Position numbers and translations under genes: made by a program | The notes under the pieces: model-generated | The model's input: the letters and a program-made list of their open reading frames with translations, nothing else | Database searches by the model: none | Told to the model about the DNA's origin: nothing | Assembly: GCA_964036315.1 (NCBI GenBank) | Contig: OZ038492.1 | Location: 41,392,595-41,456,594, forward strand | Source of the DNA: Acanthosepion esculentum | Lineage: Eukaryota; Mollusca; Cephalopoda; Sepiida; Sepiidae | Direction: 5' to 3' | DNA: 64,000 nucleotides | Shown: in pieces, positions 1 through 10,329 of the stretch | Numbering within the stretch: the stretch's first letter is position 1 | Layout: the number at the start of each line of letters is the position of its first letter

Positions 1-665
1 CTCAGATAATTAAATTATTGTTCTTGATTTTGGCATCTCGAATATGTAATTTGTATATTGAACTGTTCTTTTTTTTGGTAAAAACTATGCATAAGGTCTT
101 CTTGCAATTGATGATTAGTCCTTTCTTCACGCTTTCCTTTATTACCTTCCTTAGGAGTTTTTGTAGTTTCTCTATATCTCTGCTATCAACACCGCGTCCT
201 CTGTATATACGACGTTATTAAAATTGTGGTATTCAATAATGAGTCCTGGTAGTACTTCTCTCTCTGAAATGCTTCGGAGTATCGGTCTGCTGAGAAAGCT
301 CATTCTTGTTCTTTACATTTCTATATATACTTTGTATGTTCTATGAATACTGAACTCATTTTCTATTTGTATGCATAATCTATAAAATACACATAAAAAT
401 AAATAAACATTCTGAATTTTTATTGCTTTTTCTATCATTCTCATCAAAATTATGGTATTCCTTATTCCTTTTTCATCAACAAAGCAACACAGTTCTTTGT
501 CCTATTTCCCGAGAGATCCCGCTGCGCGCTCTATTCATCAAAATCCGGGTGATAGGTTTTGATATATAGTTCATGAGAGTGATTGTCCAGTGACAGTAAC
601 ATTCCTTTGCACCTGGCTTCTTCTTATTGAAGTTGATACATAGTAGATCTCTGCACACGAGCAAG
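1..665 (-). mobile_element. RTE-type non-LTR retrotransposon, reverse transcriptase fragment
   Basis: On the minus strand, the stretch 664-476 reads TRILMNRARSGISREIG, like the fingers region of RTE-type reverse transcriptases. At 236-180 the frame reads VVYTEDAVLIAEI, the position of the catalytic YADD box, here YTED. At 150-60 it reads KKGLIINCKKTLCIVF, the usual segment after the catalytic box. Between these, 300-470, stops and frame changes interrupt the protein. The element runs off the left edge, so its C-terminal part lies outside the window. The changed catalytic box and stops make it a dead copy. The RTE assignment rests on remembered family motifs. Confidence 0.75.
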
Positions 666-1173
666 ACTAGTGGGTGACCATGTGGGTTGGGTGTTGAGCG
701 GGCTGTTTAAAGGATGAGACAGCCAATGTGACTTGGCAGTGAACCGCAATAGGGATAAGTTATTAACCAGGAAATATTTCTAACCGGGTCCCATCTCCAA
801 GGGAACACACTACTTTTATCACAACCCGTGAACAGATCGCGCATATTTGACTCTGAGGCATGTGTCCGCTTTGCCATTATCAATTTGGACGTACTGGTGG
901 ATATATTAGGCTTCGTAGAGTCGTACCCACTGAAACTGATGACGTTTTGTTCACCAACGTAATAATAACAGTAATAATAATATTAATAATCCTTGAAGTT
1001 ACACTAGGTATGTCACTCAGGGTTTATGATGTGAATTGATTGGCGGTGTTAACATGTATATCATTAGTCCTGGTGAATTAAGATGGGTTATTATATATTT
1101 TTCGGTTTTCGCAAATTTGAACATCGGCGTCACTTTTTCGTTGTATTGTTCTCTCGCATTCTCTTCTTTTGCT

Positions 1174-1177
<4 letters not shown>
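666..1177. other. unclassified intergenic DNA
   Basis: No coding frame, RNA gene or known repeat was recognised. A short imperfect (TAA)n run lies at about 958-990. The stretch ends at the large trinucleotide array. Confidence 0.5.
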
Positions 1178-1224
<47 letters not shown>

Positions 1225-1368
1225 TACTACTACTACTACTACTACTATTATTATTATTATTATTATTATTATTACTACTACTACTACTACTACTACTACT
1301 ATTATTATTATTATTATTATTACTACTACTACTACTACTACTACTATTATTATTATTATTATTATTAT

Positions 1369-1443
<75 letters not shown>
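1178..1443. repeat. compound trinucleotide microsatellite (ATT)n/(ACT)n
   Basis: Nine blocks alternate strictly: five (ATT) blocks of 14, 9, 7, 8 and 15 units and four (ACT) blocks of 8, 9, 8 and 10 units. The alternation gives a higher-order period of roughly 17 trinucleotides. All frames are open through it, which produces long artefactual poly-Tyr, poly-Leu, poly-Ile/Thr and poly-Ile/Val frames. It abuts the 3' end of a minus-strand LINE piece, so it may be an expanded LINE tail. Confidence 0.95.
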
Positions 1444-1574
1444 CTTATTTTGTTTGATTTCTAGTGTGTACATATTTCTTTCCGTGTCCCACCCAGATAC
1501 CTAAGGTTAGAAATAGCATCATGATATTTTACCCTGACAAAATAAAAAAAAAAAACAAAAATAAAAAAAAATAT
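1444..1574 (-). repeat. LINE 3' untranslated region, left copy of an inverted pair
   Basis: This segment carries CCTAAGGTTAGAAAT at 1500-1514 and is matched in inverted orientation by 1976-2120. The two copies share the TTTGATTTCT, ATTTCTTTCCG and CATCATGA patches. It lies directly 3' of the minus-strand endonuclease-domain fragment and ends in the (ATT)n array, the order expected of a LINE 3' end with a microsatellite tail. Confidence 0.7.
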
Positions 1575-1969
1575 TTTACATAGATAAAGCCCTTCGTAAG
1601 GTGCTGGCTGTACTCGTGAGAACAATCCAGGAATCCCTTCAATTAGTCTACTGGAATCTTTTCCAATCATTCCGATGGCTCCATCTACAACAGGTTGATG
1701 TTTCCATGCCACAATTTTGAGATTTCGATTTCAAGGTCCTTGTATTTTGACAGCTTTTTGAAGATCTTCAAAGATACATTGCACTCTGCAGGAACTTCTA
1801 TATCAATAAGGAGTTTTTTTTGTTTGAGGTCTCTAATAACAATGTCTGGGCGGCTGGCTTTGATTGTTCTGTCTGTGTGTATTGTGTAGCCCCATAAAAT
1901 TGTAACAGGTCCTATCTCCGTAACCGGATCTGGGTGGTAATGTATCTTCGAAAAGCTATCAAAATACAA
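1575..1969 (-). mobile_element. RLE-type LINE, C-terminal endonuclease-like domain fragment
   Basis: The minus frame from 1969 to 1685 contains HTDRTIKASRPDIVIRDL, then KQKKLLIDIEVP, then SKYKDLEIEISKLW. This matches the C-terminal region of restriction-like-endonuclease LINEs, usually annotated as R2-like; the RPD...D-x-EVP pattern fits a PD-(D/E)XK nuclease. The protein continues after a frameshift near 1690 as VVDGAIGMIGKDSSRLIEGIPG, split here between frames. The upstream reverse transcriptase is absent. The fragment is flanked by inverted copies of its own 3' region. Role if intact: nicking target DNA for target-primed reverse transcription. Confidence 0.8.
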
Positions 1970-1975
1970 GGACTT

Positions 1976-2120
1976 TGTCTATGTAAAATATTTTTTTCCA
2001 GTGGAAATTGTCATGATGTCATTTCTAACCTTAGGTCCTTGGGCGGGACCCGGAAAGAAATGAATACACATCAGAAATCAAAGGAAATAAAATAATAATA
2101 ATAATAATAATCTGATATAA
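1976..2120 (+). repeat. LINE 3' untranslated region, right copy of an inverted pair
   Basis: Inverted partner of 1444-1574. It contains ATTTCTAACCTTAGG and ends in a (TAA)n-like tail at about 2090-2112. It appears to be only the 3' end of the same LINE, inserted or rearranged in the opposite orientation right beside the first copy. Confidence 0.7.
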
Positions 2121-2269
2121 AATGGAAATTATAATATTATCAACATTTTGATGTAACGAAATTTTATAAAAAATAATTATGAGCATGAATAGTGATGATG
2201 ATATTGATTATGATGATGATAAAATTCCTCTGTTTTTTTGGTTTTCTTTACAATAATGCGCATCCTGTA

Positions 2270-2400
2270 CGACGCCTAGGAACCACTTATTTGTTTAAAG
2301 GCATTATGGGCCATTTAATGCCGAAAATGAATTTTCTTGGGAGCTTTGAAATAATAAATATATGACAATTGAACACATGGCAGATGATAACCAGTATTTG
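2270..2400. repeat. dispersed repeat, SINE-tail related
   Basis: This resembles 4528-4650. Shared patches include TTTAAAGGCAT or TTAACGGCAT, ATTTTCTTG and ACAATTGAA followed by ACA and AGATGAT. The GGCAT patch is the reverse complement of the ATGCCGT-AAA tail of the SINE family in this window, so this is probably a diverged minus-strand SINE tail. Confidence 0.5.
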
Positions 2401-2439
2401 TGCTTATTCATGCCAGTGTAGATATAATTACTGGAGGTG

Positions 2440-2890
2440 TTGTTATGTGTGTTTTATGTTGTAGTTTTGTTGACGTTATATTCTGGACTATAGTTTGATT
2501 TCTTTGTGAAATCGTAGGATATTATATGGGTTAATGTCCTGAAAGGGTTCTTTCAACGGATTTGGCTGAATTCGCCACAATCTGTTAGCATGTGTATTAT
2601 TGTGTCTACCTCTTGGTATGCCGTACATATTGGAGGTGGCTCTTGTTTTAGAATATAAAAATGTGTTATCATGGAGTGTCCGATATGAAATCTGGACATT
2701 ATTACTTCATCTTTCATCTGTTTTTCGTTTCTGACACCATTCTCCTATAGTAGGTTTTATATTGTATAATTTATTGGTTGGGCAGCTGGTCCGTAATTTC
2801 TGACATTATTCTTTGATAAATGATTTAATGTTAGATCTGAGGTCTGTGTCAAGCATATTGGTGTTTGAACTAGTTTGACGCTTTTTTGGT
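2440..2890 (-). mobile_element. non-LTR retrotransposon C-terminus (RNase H-bearing I/R1/jockey-type)
   Basis: The minus frame running from about 2735 down to 2551 reads DEVIMSRFHIGHSMITHFYI, then EPPPICTAYQEV, then IIHMLTDC and a stop. This is the signature that follows the RNase H domain in many I-, R1- and jockey-type LINEs: RLRIGH-T, then a Cys-His-Cys knuckle. The first cysteine partner is lost (CTAY for C..C). Upstream NYGPAAQPIN is also typical. Frameshifts upstream show that the copy is dead. Superfamily is fairly sure; clade is not. Confidence 0.75.
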
Positions 2891-3009
2891 TGCTAAATTG
2901 TCCGATCGATGCCCTTAATGCCGATATGGGTAGGTATCCTCTGAGACTGATGCGCTGCCTACTACGCTAACGAGTTTCACACTGTAAGCGGTAAGAGGCA
3001 CAATTTATG

Positions 3010-4090
3010 GAATATGTGGCGAAGATAACGGTTAACCCCCTACTTAAATAGGTTAAGATAGTAGTGACCATAATCTACTCAAGTCTTGGGTTAACTCTAG
3101 ACAAACACAAATCTGAATTGATTCCATCGTGTTTAATTTTAATCGAACAATATCCTAATTTGTAAATGGGGATCGATGGATCTCGAAGACTGACAAGTTA
3201 GCGGAAATTTGATCCGAAGTTATCACTGCTTGAACAATGATTAAATTTCCACTGAATGACGCGCAATGAAAAGGAATTATTGACTAATAAGAAATGATTA
3301 CCAAACACGAAGAGCGGAAGGAGAGAATTCTACAACTGAGGATTTAATGAAGATTTAGCTTGGTGGATTTTACTGCATATCAAAAGTTATTGTGTTATTT
3401 AATGTCGAAACTGTCATAGATTTTTTATTTTTTAAATAGAGTCTATAAGTTCAAGTGACACTCAATTTAGTGATATACTGAAGGGGTAGTTTTATTCAAG
3501 ATTGTTGATTATAAGGATATGATGGATAGATAACGACTGACCATGAAATTTTAGGTTTAGATTATAGTGGTCGGAGAAGCTGCTCTTGGGAAGAAGCTCT
3601 TGGAATGGAACGTCAATCTTAACAATGAAATACAAAGGAAATTAATACGGTTCGCATCTGTGTATGCGACATTGTGAGTATGAGCCGAAAATTCTGAACT
3701 GGTTAAATTAAGGAATTTAGTTCACCGGAATACTTTCCATGGAAATAGCGATAGAATAGCAAGAGGTTTGCGACGTTTCATCTATAGAAACAGAATTGTC
3801 AGCTTGAAAGGCCGCAATGATCGCTTTTGAACTCAGTCGATATTGAAAAGGATTCTACAGCTCCAATCTGGGTACATCAGCAATAGTTTTGGTCTGATTT
3901 TGCTTTTGAACATATAGAGCACGGAGAGGTGAAGTCAGGTTCTGGAATGGTATAAAGAGCCAACCATTTTTCAACGTCTTTAGCGTTGATGTGAGCCCAA
4001 CTGAGAACCGAGGGTGAACTTGAGTGCTAGCAGACGATTAAAGCAAAGCGCCTCTATGAGAGTGCAATCATTCATCGTGAATGGTAAAAA
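3010..4090 (-). mobile_element. jockey-like LINE 3' remnants (family 2), heavily decayed
   Basis: The segment 3028-3110 has the GATAACGGTTAACCC and GGTTAAGATAGTAGTGA patches also seen at 20340-20400 and, weaker, at 14410-14450. The segment 3580-3990 continues with GGGAAGAAGCTCTTGG and TGGAAATAGCGATAG, as in 19470-19740. On the minus strand these correspond to the C-terminal FFPRT-ALWNRLP region and upstream codons of the family seen intact at 44.56 kb. No frame survives for long. About 3110-3540 could not be assigned. Confidence 0.5.
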
Positions 4091-4139
4091 TCCAGGATTA
4101 ACTGACATTATTTTACACTTGTAATCTGTCACCAGCCTC

Positions 4140-4370
4140 ATCATCACTTTTTAGTTATTAATAATTACAAAGGAAAACCCCCATCAATATTAGAAAGAAC
4201 GTTAAAAATTACTGGACTTGAGAAACCTATTTCATTGAAAAAATAATTTAAGAGAAAGATTTTATAAATTTCGGTTGACACTTGCTGCTCGGTCAGTGAA
4301 CGCCGAATGTTTCTTTATAAGGAAACGGCTAATACTATCATTCTATGACATTCGGAAAGGTCAGAATACG
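4140..4370. repeat. dispersed repeat, paired with 11625-11830
   Basis: Both copies contain CCCATCAATA followed by TTAGAAAGA or CTGGAAAGA, then the shared ACTGGACTTGAGAAAC, and later GAATGTTTC or AAATGTTTC with TTATAAGGA or TTATAGGGA. Orientation and family are unknown. The copies are too diverged to be a recent duplication. Confidence 0.6.
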
Positions 4371-4489
4371 AACAAGCCGTCTATGGAAACTGATCTCACT
4401 TCCCGTATTTTTGGAATCCTATCTCGTCCCTGGCGATTATTTTACCGAATCTCGTCTTATTGCTATATTCTTTATTTCGTCATTTTCTA

Positions 4490-4650
4490 TTACACAACTC
4501 CCTTTGTTGATTGATTTAATTCTTTCTTTAACGGCATATCAACACATTATGTGTCATTTAAAGCTGAAATGTAATTTTCTTGAGTACCTTGAAGTAATAC
4601 AAACATCATATATGTTATTCTGCTTTCACAATTGAATACATTGTAGATGA
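4490..4650 (-). mobile_element. SINE 3' tail, minus strand
   Basis: TTGATTGATTTAATTC followed by TTAACGGCATATCAACA reads on the minus strand as the common SINE tail: TGATATGCCGTTAA followed by AATCAA. The body is lost, and the rest resembles 2270-2400. Confidence 0.6.
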
Positions 4651-5170
4651 TTAGTTGGTTAGTTGGTTGATTTTGTTTAGCGGCGTATCTACTTTTATGA
4701 GTTATATAAGTTCGAACTCTAAACATTTTGAACGCAATTTTATGACTTCAACTATAGTATATTTTGAAAACAATTGTATGCATTTATCGACAGAGAAAAT
4801 ACAGTGTTCACCATTTTGCTATAAAATGTGTTGTTGGTAATTCTACTATAAATATTTATTTGTATTTTTTATATAAAAGTGTATTGCTTGTACTTTTACT
4901 ACAAAAGGTTCTTACTTCCATAGTGTTTTGTTTTGGTGTTGGTTTCACTATTTTCCCATAGCTGGGGCCCGAACAGGGACTACCACCCTGGATCAGGGTG
5001 GACCTGGGAACAACAGGAATGAAGTAGTGGTACCACGCTCTTCAAAAGCTGACATTTTACTTGCAATCAGTTTAAGCTAGCCTGAAGAGGGATCGATTCC
5101 TTCTGGCTATATCGCTCCAGGCGCACTCCTGCTTCTATAGCCTTAGTTCATGTTCCTCCCCACTAAGCGT
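4651..5170 (-). mobile_element. SINE, minus strand, type with palindromic CCACCCTGATCC head
   Basis: The tail TTGGTTGATTTTGTTTAGCG lies at 4663-4682. The core CCCATAGCTGGGGCCCG is at 4956-4972, followed by ACCACCCTGGATCAGGGTGG at 4982-5001. The same head occurs in plus orientation at 51.6 kb and 57.2 kb. The 5' limit is uncertain; 5041-5170 may be flanking DNA. Confidence 0.6.
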
Positions 5171-5389
5171 ACAGGCTTAACAGACGTGAAGTCATATAGC
5201 ACTATAAACCCGGTCGGAGTTCTTACCGTAGATTATCGTCATGCCCAGGAATACTCACTTTGTTTATATTATATTAGACGTGCTATATATAATACTATTA
5301 GAATTTCTGACATGAGTATTTGTCAATGATTTTCAAAAAGAAGTAAAGAAGAAAGAATATACATTAGACAAAAATGGACAATTGACAAT

Positions 5390-5795
5390 ATTTCACTATT
5401 TACATTATTCGGATTATTGTCCTCATCTTTGTCGCCATATTTATTACAACGTTTCGGTCGCTGTACGCTCCGGCCTTCTTCAGGTGGTTGGAATGTCGAA
5501 TTGAACCCTTATTTTCGCTCACTGTTCTAGTTCCATGTGCCGTTTTTAATGGATGTCACTTATCCGTTATCTCCTGTTAATTCCTCTCTCCAAGTTCTCC
5601 ACTGTCTTAACCGGGTATTGCACTCACACTCTTTGGGTTCTGTCACTGGATCTAACTAACGCCTTTATCCACTGTGCCATCTGCCCTTGAGATAAATAAA
5701 GAGATCAGTTCGATATTCCAACCACCTGAAACGTTGTAATAAATATGGCGACAAAGATGAGGACAATAGTCCGAATAATGTAAATAGTGTACATA
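5390..5795. repeat. imperfect foldback (inverted repeat) with tRNA-like insert
   Basis: The left arm, 5394-5508, and right arm, 5705-5790, are reverse complements; for example ATTACAACGTTTCGG faces CCTGAAACGTTGTAAT. The right arm lacks about 24 bp present in the left (5458-5481). The 196-bp loop contains, on the minus strand, TGGCACAGTGG at about 5672-5682, matching the pol III A-box pattern TGGCNNAGTGG. No convincing B box follows. Confidence 0.75.
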
Positions 5796-5839
5796 ATACC
5801 TCATCTCAGAAATATAGACATAAACTGACAATGTCATCT

Positions 5840-6340
5840 TTTTTTAATGCAATTCACCCTAAGCAAGGCGGGAGTGCCACTGGCACGCAAGGGGTTACAG
5901 AGGATTGGGAAGAAGAGTAAAGAGGCGTGTTTGAGGAAAGGATACAGGGAAGGAGAGAAGACAAGCTCAGGGTGTCAGATGTCGATTAACATTACACTTG
6001 TATATTTGAAGATTATATTCATAGGGGAGACAAGTAAGGGGAATAGAGTTCCACAAGCGGGACTGTCGAGAGAATAAGCTGTTTGAGAAGAAGAGACGGT
6101 TACATTTAACTGTTTTGTCAGTGAAAGGGTGAGACCGAGATGCCAGCCTGTTAGCACGCTTAAATTCACGAAGTACGGGAACCAGCGACAGTAGCTCGTC
6201 GGAACAGTTGCCGTGAAAATATTTCTAGAAGAGACATAGGGAGATCACGTCTGTAGGATAGCGATTGTAGACTAGATGCCAGATCAGGAGCTATTATATT
6301 GCATATTTATCTCTGGATCTAAGATATTTGAATTCTATTA
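5840..6340 (-). mobile_element. jockey-like LINE 3' end (family 1), 5' truncated
   Basis: This is a member of the most frequent LINE family here. The minus-strand 3' end sits at AATTCACCCTAAGCAAGGC (5848-5866). Typical patches are GGAGTTCCACAAGCGGG-type sequence, AGAGACGGTTACATTTAAC at 6092-6110, GTGAAAGGGTGAGACC, and CAGTTGCCGTGAAAATATTT at 6204-6223. In translation these give the YKYFHG-CS and LWNSLP segments of the reverse transcriptase C-terminus. Stops and frameshifts abound; the 5' part is missing. Confidence 0.75.
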
Positions 6341-6599
6341 TCATTTTTCTTATTTAGTCTATTATTAGGATTTCGTTCTTATCCAATTCTACTTACACTT
6401 GATTTTAATTTAGCCTGATTTTGTTGACTTGTTATGCCCGTATTAGTATTAGATTCTGCAGACCGGTTTTTCTCATCAGGTGTCCTAGAAATTAAAACGG
6501 TCTCTTTCTGTTTAAGCAGACGACTCCTTTTAGTTCGTATTTTCCTTAAATCCGTTCATTTGTATTCTAAGAATCCATAGTTAGAACCACGTATGTATC
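6341..6599. other. unclassified
   Basis: No frame or repeat was recognised; it sits between two LINE pieces and may be decayed LINE sequence. Confidence 0.4.
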
Positions 6600-6910
6600 G
6601 CTTCTAGTCTTTCATAAGAAAGGAAATTGTTCAGTATCCATACACGTCAATCCAGAAATCTTTTCTTTGTTTCTCGTACCATTTCCACATCACTTAATCG
6701 ATTAGCTTCTGGCCAGTGTCTTTCGTTATTTCTTCGTCTCTTCGTATTTACGTTTCATCCTCCCTCGGCTGTTACTAAACTACTCAGATAGTTGAATGTT
6801 TGTATTTTCTTGATTTTGATCTCTTTAATTCGAAGCTCACACTTTGGGCGGTTTCTTTTGCCTGATAATCATACATTCTGTCTTCTTACTTTTAATAGAT
6901 AGACCCTTCT
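6600..6910 (-). mobile_element. RTE-type LINE fragment, after the catalytic box
   Basis: On the minus strand, 6905-6830 reads KGLSIKSKKTECMIIRQKKP. After a one-base shift it continues CELRIKEIKIKKIQTFNYL, with SSLVTAEGG after it. This is the segment downstream of YADD (KGL-x-N-x-KKT-x-M, then FKYLG). Only about 100 codons are recognisable, with one frameshift. Confidence 0.75.
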
Positions 6911-7399
6911 AAATACTAATAATAACTGTGGAGCTGACATCAGGAGACGATGATTGGAAAAAAAACATCTAGATATTGCAAGTATTTCCGATGGGAAGAA
7001 ATAGACACGAATGGAAAGGCTAACAATAACGAATGGGGTCCTGAAAGAAACTTCAAAACTGTCACGATATATGGAGACTAGTAATTACCTAGGAATTGTA
7101 AAATAGACTTAGGTTATATCATGCGAACAAACGCTATGCGCGCAAACCATGTTGTTTCCTCGAAAATAAAAAAAAATCAATGATTTTTTCATGTATTTTT
7201 TGGGCGGGGAGGAATAGCCCATATTTGCCACAGGATCGCATTTTTTAATACTTGGTAGAGTGGAATTTACAGTCAGCAGCTAAAACGTATCTCGTTTTAC
7301 AATACCCCACCTACTTCGTTGTTTGTATCATAAGGCCATATTTGATATTGCTTGTGTAACCAAACACAAGAACTGACAACTGAAATCAGTATTCTAAAA
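6911..7399. other. unclassified
   Basis: No gene or repeat was recognised. At 6940-7100 there are scattered codons that could be decayed RTE sequence, but no block is convincing. Confidence 0.4.
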
Positions 7400-8290
7400 A
7401 TCTGTGTTCTTTAGTAATTTATAAGTTCGAATTCTGGTAATCTGTAACCTTCAGTAATGTTATAAACTTCAGTAATTTTATAAGTTCGAATTCTAACAAT
7501 TTATAACCTTCAGTAATATTACATCTTTCAGTAATGTCATAACCTCAAATTTTAATAATTTGTAGCCTTCTGTGATGTCATAACCTTCAGTAATGTTATA
7601 AACTTCAGTAATTTTATAAGTTCGAATTCTAACAATTTATAACCTTCAGTAATATTACACCCTTCTGTAATGTCATAACCTCAATTTTTAACAATTTGTA
7701 GCCTTCTGTAATGTCATAACATTCAGTCATATTATAAACTTCAATAATGTTATAAATTCAAATTCTAACAAACTGTAAACTTCAATTATCATATAACCTT
7801 CAGTAATGCCATAACTTCAAAATCTCACAATTTGTAAACTTCAGTAATGTCATAACTTTCAGTAATGTTGTAACTTCAAATTCTAATAATTTATAACTTT
7901 CAGTAATCTCATAACTTTCAGTAATTCAAATTTAAAACTCTAAAAATCTGTAAAATTCAGTAATGTCATGACCTTCAGTAATGTCATGACCTTCAATAAT
8001 CTTATAATCTTCAATCATGTCATAACCTTCAATAATCTTATAACCTTCAATCATGTCATAACATTCACTAATATTATAACCTTCAGTAATGTTATGAGTT
8101 CAAATTCTAAAAATCTGTAACGTTCAGTAACGTTATAACTATCTGTCATGTCATAAACTTCAGTAATATTATAACATCAAATTCTAACCATCTGTAAAAT
8201 TCAGTAATGATAAAAATTCACCTTTTAACAATTTGTAACTTTCTCTAATTTTATAACATTCAGTTATTTTATAACTTCAAATCTTATGAT
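7400..8290. repeat. degenerate minisatellite, ~20-bp unit TTCAGTAATGTCATAACC
   Basis: More than thirty imperfect copies of a unit close to CTTCAGTAATGTCATAAC are interspersed with TTCAAATTCTAACAATTTGTA. Longer blocks repeat too: CAGTAATTTTATAAGTTCG occurs at about 7462 and 7606. Unit length and order vary, so the array is old. No open frame runs through it. Confidence 0.9.
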
Positions 8291-8489
8291 GGAGTAAAGA
8301 TGATTCAAATTCTGATGATAAATTAAAGGTACTTTATATGTTTAAAGACGTTTTAAGGAAAATATTGCAAGCGTTTTTAGATTTAGATTTCCTTATTCCC
8401 AGCTTAATAGCAAATAGATTTTGATAACTTTCTAAATTCCATTGTTCATTTTTGTTATTCCTATAAACAGCCTCCCTTTTATTTTTTAT

Positions 8490-8600
8490 GCTGATTATTT
8501 TATTTCCCCGAAGATCTTATGTTTTCATGCAATATTGCTGTCATATCTGGGCTGAAGCTGCCCAATCCTCACTTTTCAACCATGACTCATTTCAACGTCA
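8490..8600 (+). mobile_element. jockey-like LINE fragment (family 1)
   Basis: The frame from 8488 reads MQYCCHIWAEAAQSSLF, the MEYCSHIW-G-AP motif before the C-terminal domain of jockey-like reverse transcriptases. FNHDSFQRHFR follows, matching the LD-VQRR segment. It runs straight into the foldback at about 8600. Confidence 0.6.
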
Positions 8601-8800
8601 TTTCCGTTTCGTTGTCATTCGTTGTGCCATATCGATCTTGGTAATTCACTGGGGATTCCTCTTTAGTAAATCTACGGGGGTAGATATGGGTAGCGGAATG
8701 GGAACAGTCTACCTCCGTAGATTAAATAAATTTCAGAATTCTTTGTAGGTTACCCAGATCGATATACGACTGAGGAAGGCCTGAAGGCACAACGACTGAA
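8600..8800. repeat. imperfect foldback, second copy of the GAAGGC...GAAACG family
   Basis: The left arm (about 8604-8685) contains TTCGTTGTGCCATATCGATC, and AAATCTACGGGGGTAG follows. The right arm (about 8708-8800) contains CTACCTCCGTAGATT and then GATCGATATACGACTGAGG. The arms pair except for about 20 bp, holding TGAGGAAGGCCTGAA, present only in the right arm. The 5.4-kb foldback contains the related CTGAAGAAGGCC...CGAAACG on its minus strand. Confidence 0.7.
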
Positions 8801-9429
8801 ACGTGACAACATCAACAACAAAATAATCTGCTAAATATTGATAAAATCGTAAAAACGAAATCAATCAATCAACCCAAGCCTTCTCTACGGATTTGAATTT
8901 ACAGACTTCCTTCTCTCAAATTGACTGCCACAGAGTCTAGAGACCTTTAATCTGTCATTTCACACATAGCTACAGGAGAGGAGATGGCGTCATAGTTTCT
9001 CCAAGAGCGTTAGCGAGAAAGTGAACACAGCAGTCGAGACCGGAATAGCGAAACATGAAAGGATCAGTGGTCAATAAATATTTTTCAACATTAAATCAGA
9101 CCATAGTTTGGGCCGTGAACACGCTAGACATTGTTCAATATCAGGAATCTAAAGAAAAGTGTGTTCTTTCTTCAAACTGATGCTTTAACTTCGGAAATAG
9201 AATTCATGCAATTTTTTATGAACAGAACGGAGTTTAATTTGTCAGAATACACAGTGAGACAAACTGCCTGATTGCAGATAGAAAATGAATTCAGTAGCTA
9301 CACAAAATAGAAAGTGGCGTGAGACAAAGATGTGATTACACCCTAGATATATTCAACCTCGACAATGACGCTATCCTAAGGGAACTGGAGACCCTGTCAG
9401 GCTTTATTATAGTGGACGTAATCCGAAAA
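8801..9429. other. unclassified
   Basis: No convincing coding frame. ATCAATCAATCAACCCAAGCC at the start is tail-like and may be a SINE end. The rest is unassigned. Confidence 0.4.
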
Positions 9430-9960
9430 ATATAAGTTACGTAGATTACACTATGTTGAGGGCTACCTTGGGAAAAAAACACATGATGTCCTAGATAGAG
9501 AGGGAGAAAAAGGACTGGCCATCAACTAAAAGAAGCCATAAACTATGGTTACCAGCAAGAGACAAACCCAAAATAGGAGTTACAAATTTCAGATGTCAAC
9601 AAGCAGGTGCATAATTTTAAATATCTGCGTAGTGCTTTTAACAAAGAAAGGAAAATGAAACACCGAGATTCGAACATGCATCGGTCTAATTAAAGAAGCA
9701 CTCCAAAAATTAAGCATGATACTGAGAAACGGAAATATTTCGTTAGAAATAAAGAAAAGAGTGCTGGATTGCTATGTGTTATCCATCCTCTTATATGACA
9801 TTAAATGCTGGATAATCTCCTCGCGGTTGAGGTGAAAACTGGGGGCAGCAGAAATGTGGTTCTACAAAAGGATACTGAGAATTACATAGACGGAGCGAAT
9901 CAGCAACATGAAAGTCTTAATAAAAATGGCAGCAGAAATAAGATAGATTTAGACTCAGGA
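9430..9960 (+). mobile_element. RTE-type LINE fragment, C-terminal half
   Basis: At about 9738-9812 the plus strand reads EIKKRVLDCYVLSILLYDIK, with CWIIS after it, the KKRVL-CYV-S-LLYGSECWTIS motif. Earlier segments give QKLS-like text, and later ones give AAEMWFYKRILRI-type sequence in shifted frames (9845-9885). Several frameshifts separate the blocks. No 3' end was identified. Confidence 0.75.
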
Positions 9961-10329
9961 AAATACAGCTGACTGTCTGTGGACACAATGTGAAAGGAGG
10001 CCCTAGAAAAGTTAACCCTTATGGGACCTATTGAGAGCAAGGACACAGGGGATAGCTGTGGAACACTCTTCCGGTTTTTTGCTCTCCTGTCAACTACGAT
10101 TTTCAAAGATTTAAATAAAACAGGAGTAATCTATCCCCCAGAATTCTGTTCTTTTTATTGTCCTTAGAATGTTTTTTCCAGTTTCATTCCCTTTCTATAA
10201 ACACTTTACCGCCTTCATTGGGATGAAATGATCAATAGCAGTGTTTCGCATGATAATATCCGTATAGAAATGCTATATGATAAAACCGAATTTTGCAAGA
10301 AATACGAAATCAACGCAGAAATATCTTTA
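9961..10329. other. unclassified
   Basis: The first 100 bp may be the decayed end of the RTE piece. TTTCCAGTTTCATTCCCTTT at about 10166 vaguely resembles a plus-strand family-1 3' region but is too diverged to call. Confidence 0.35.

Noticed and set aside
1036..1504. Four overlapping frames with poly-Tyr, poly-Leu, poly-Ile/Thr and poly-Ile/Val
   Set aside because: All are readings of one trinucleotide microsatellite.
8763..8795. CTGAGGA...GAAAC and (minus strand, 5458-5490) CTGAAGA...GAAAC as a hammerhead ribozyme core
   Set aside because: The conserved CUGANGA and GAAA boxes are present with equal spacing, but the sequence between them does not form a good stem II and no matching stems I and III were found. 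A covariance-model search would settle it.
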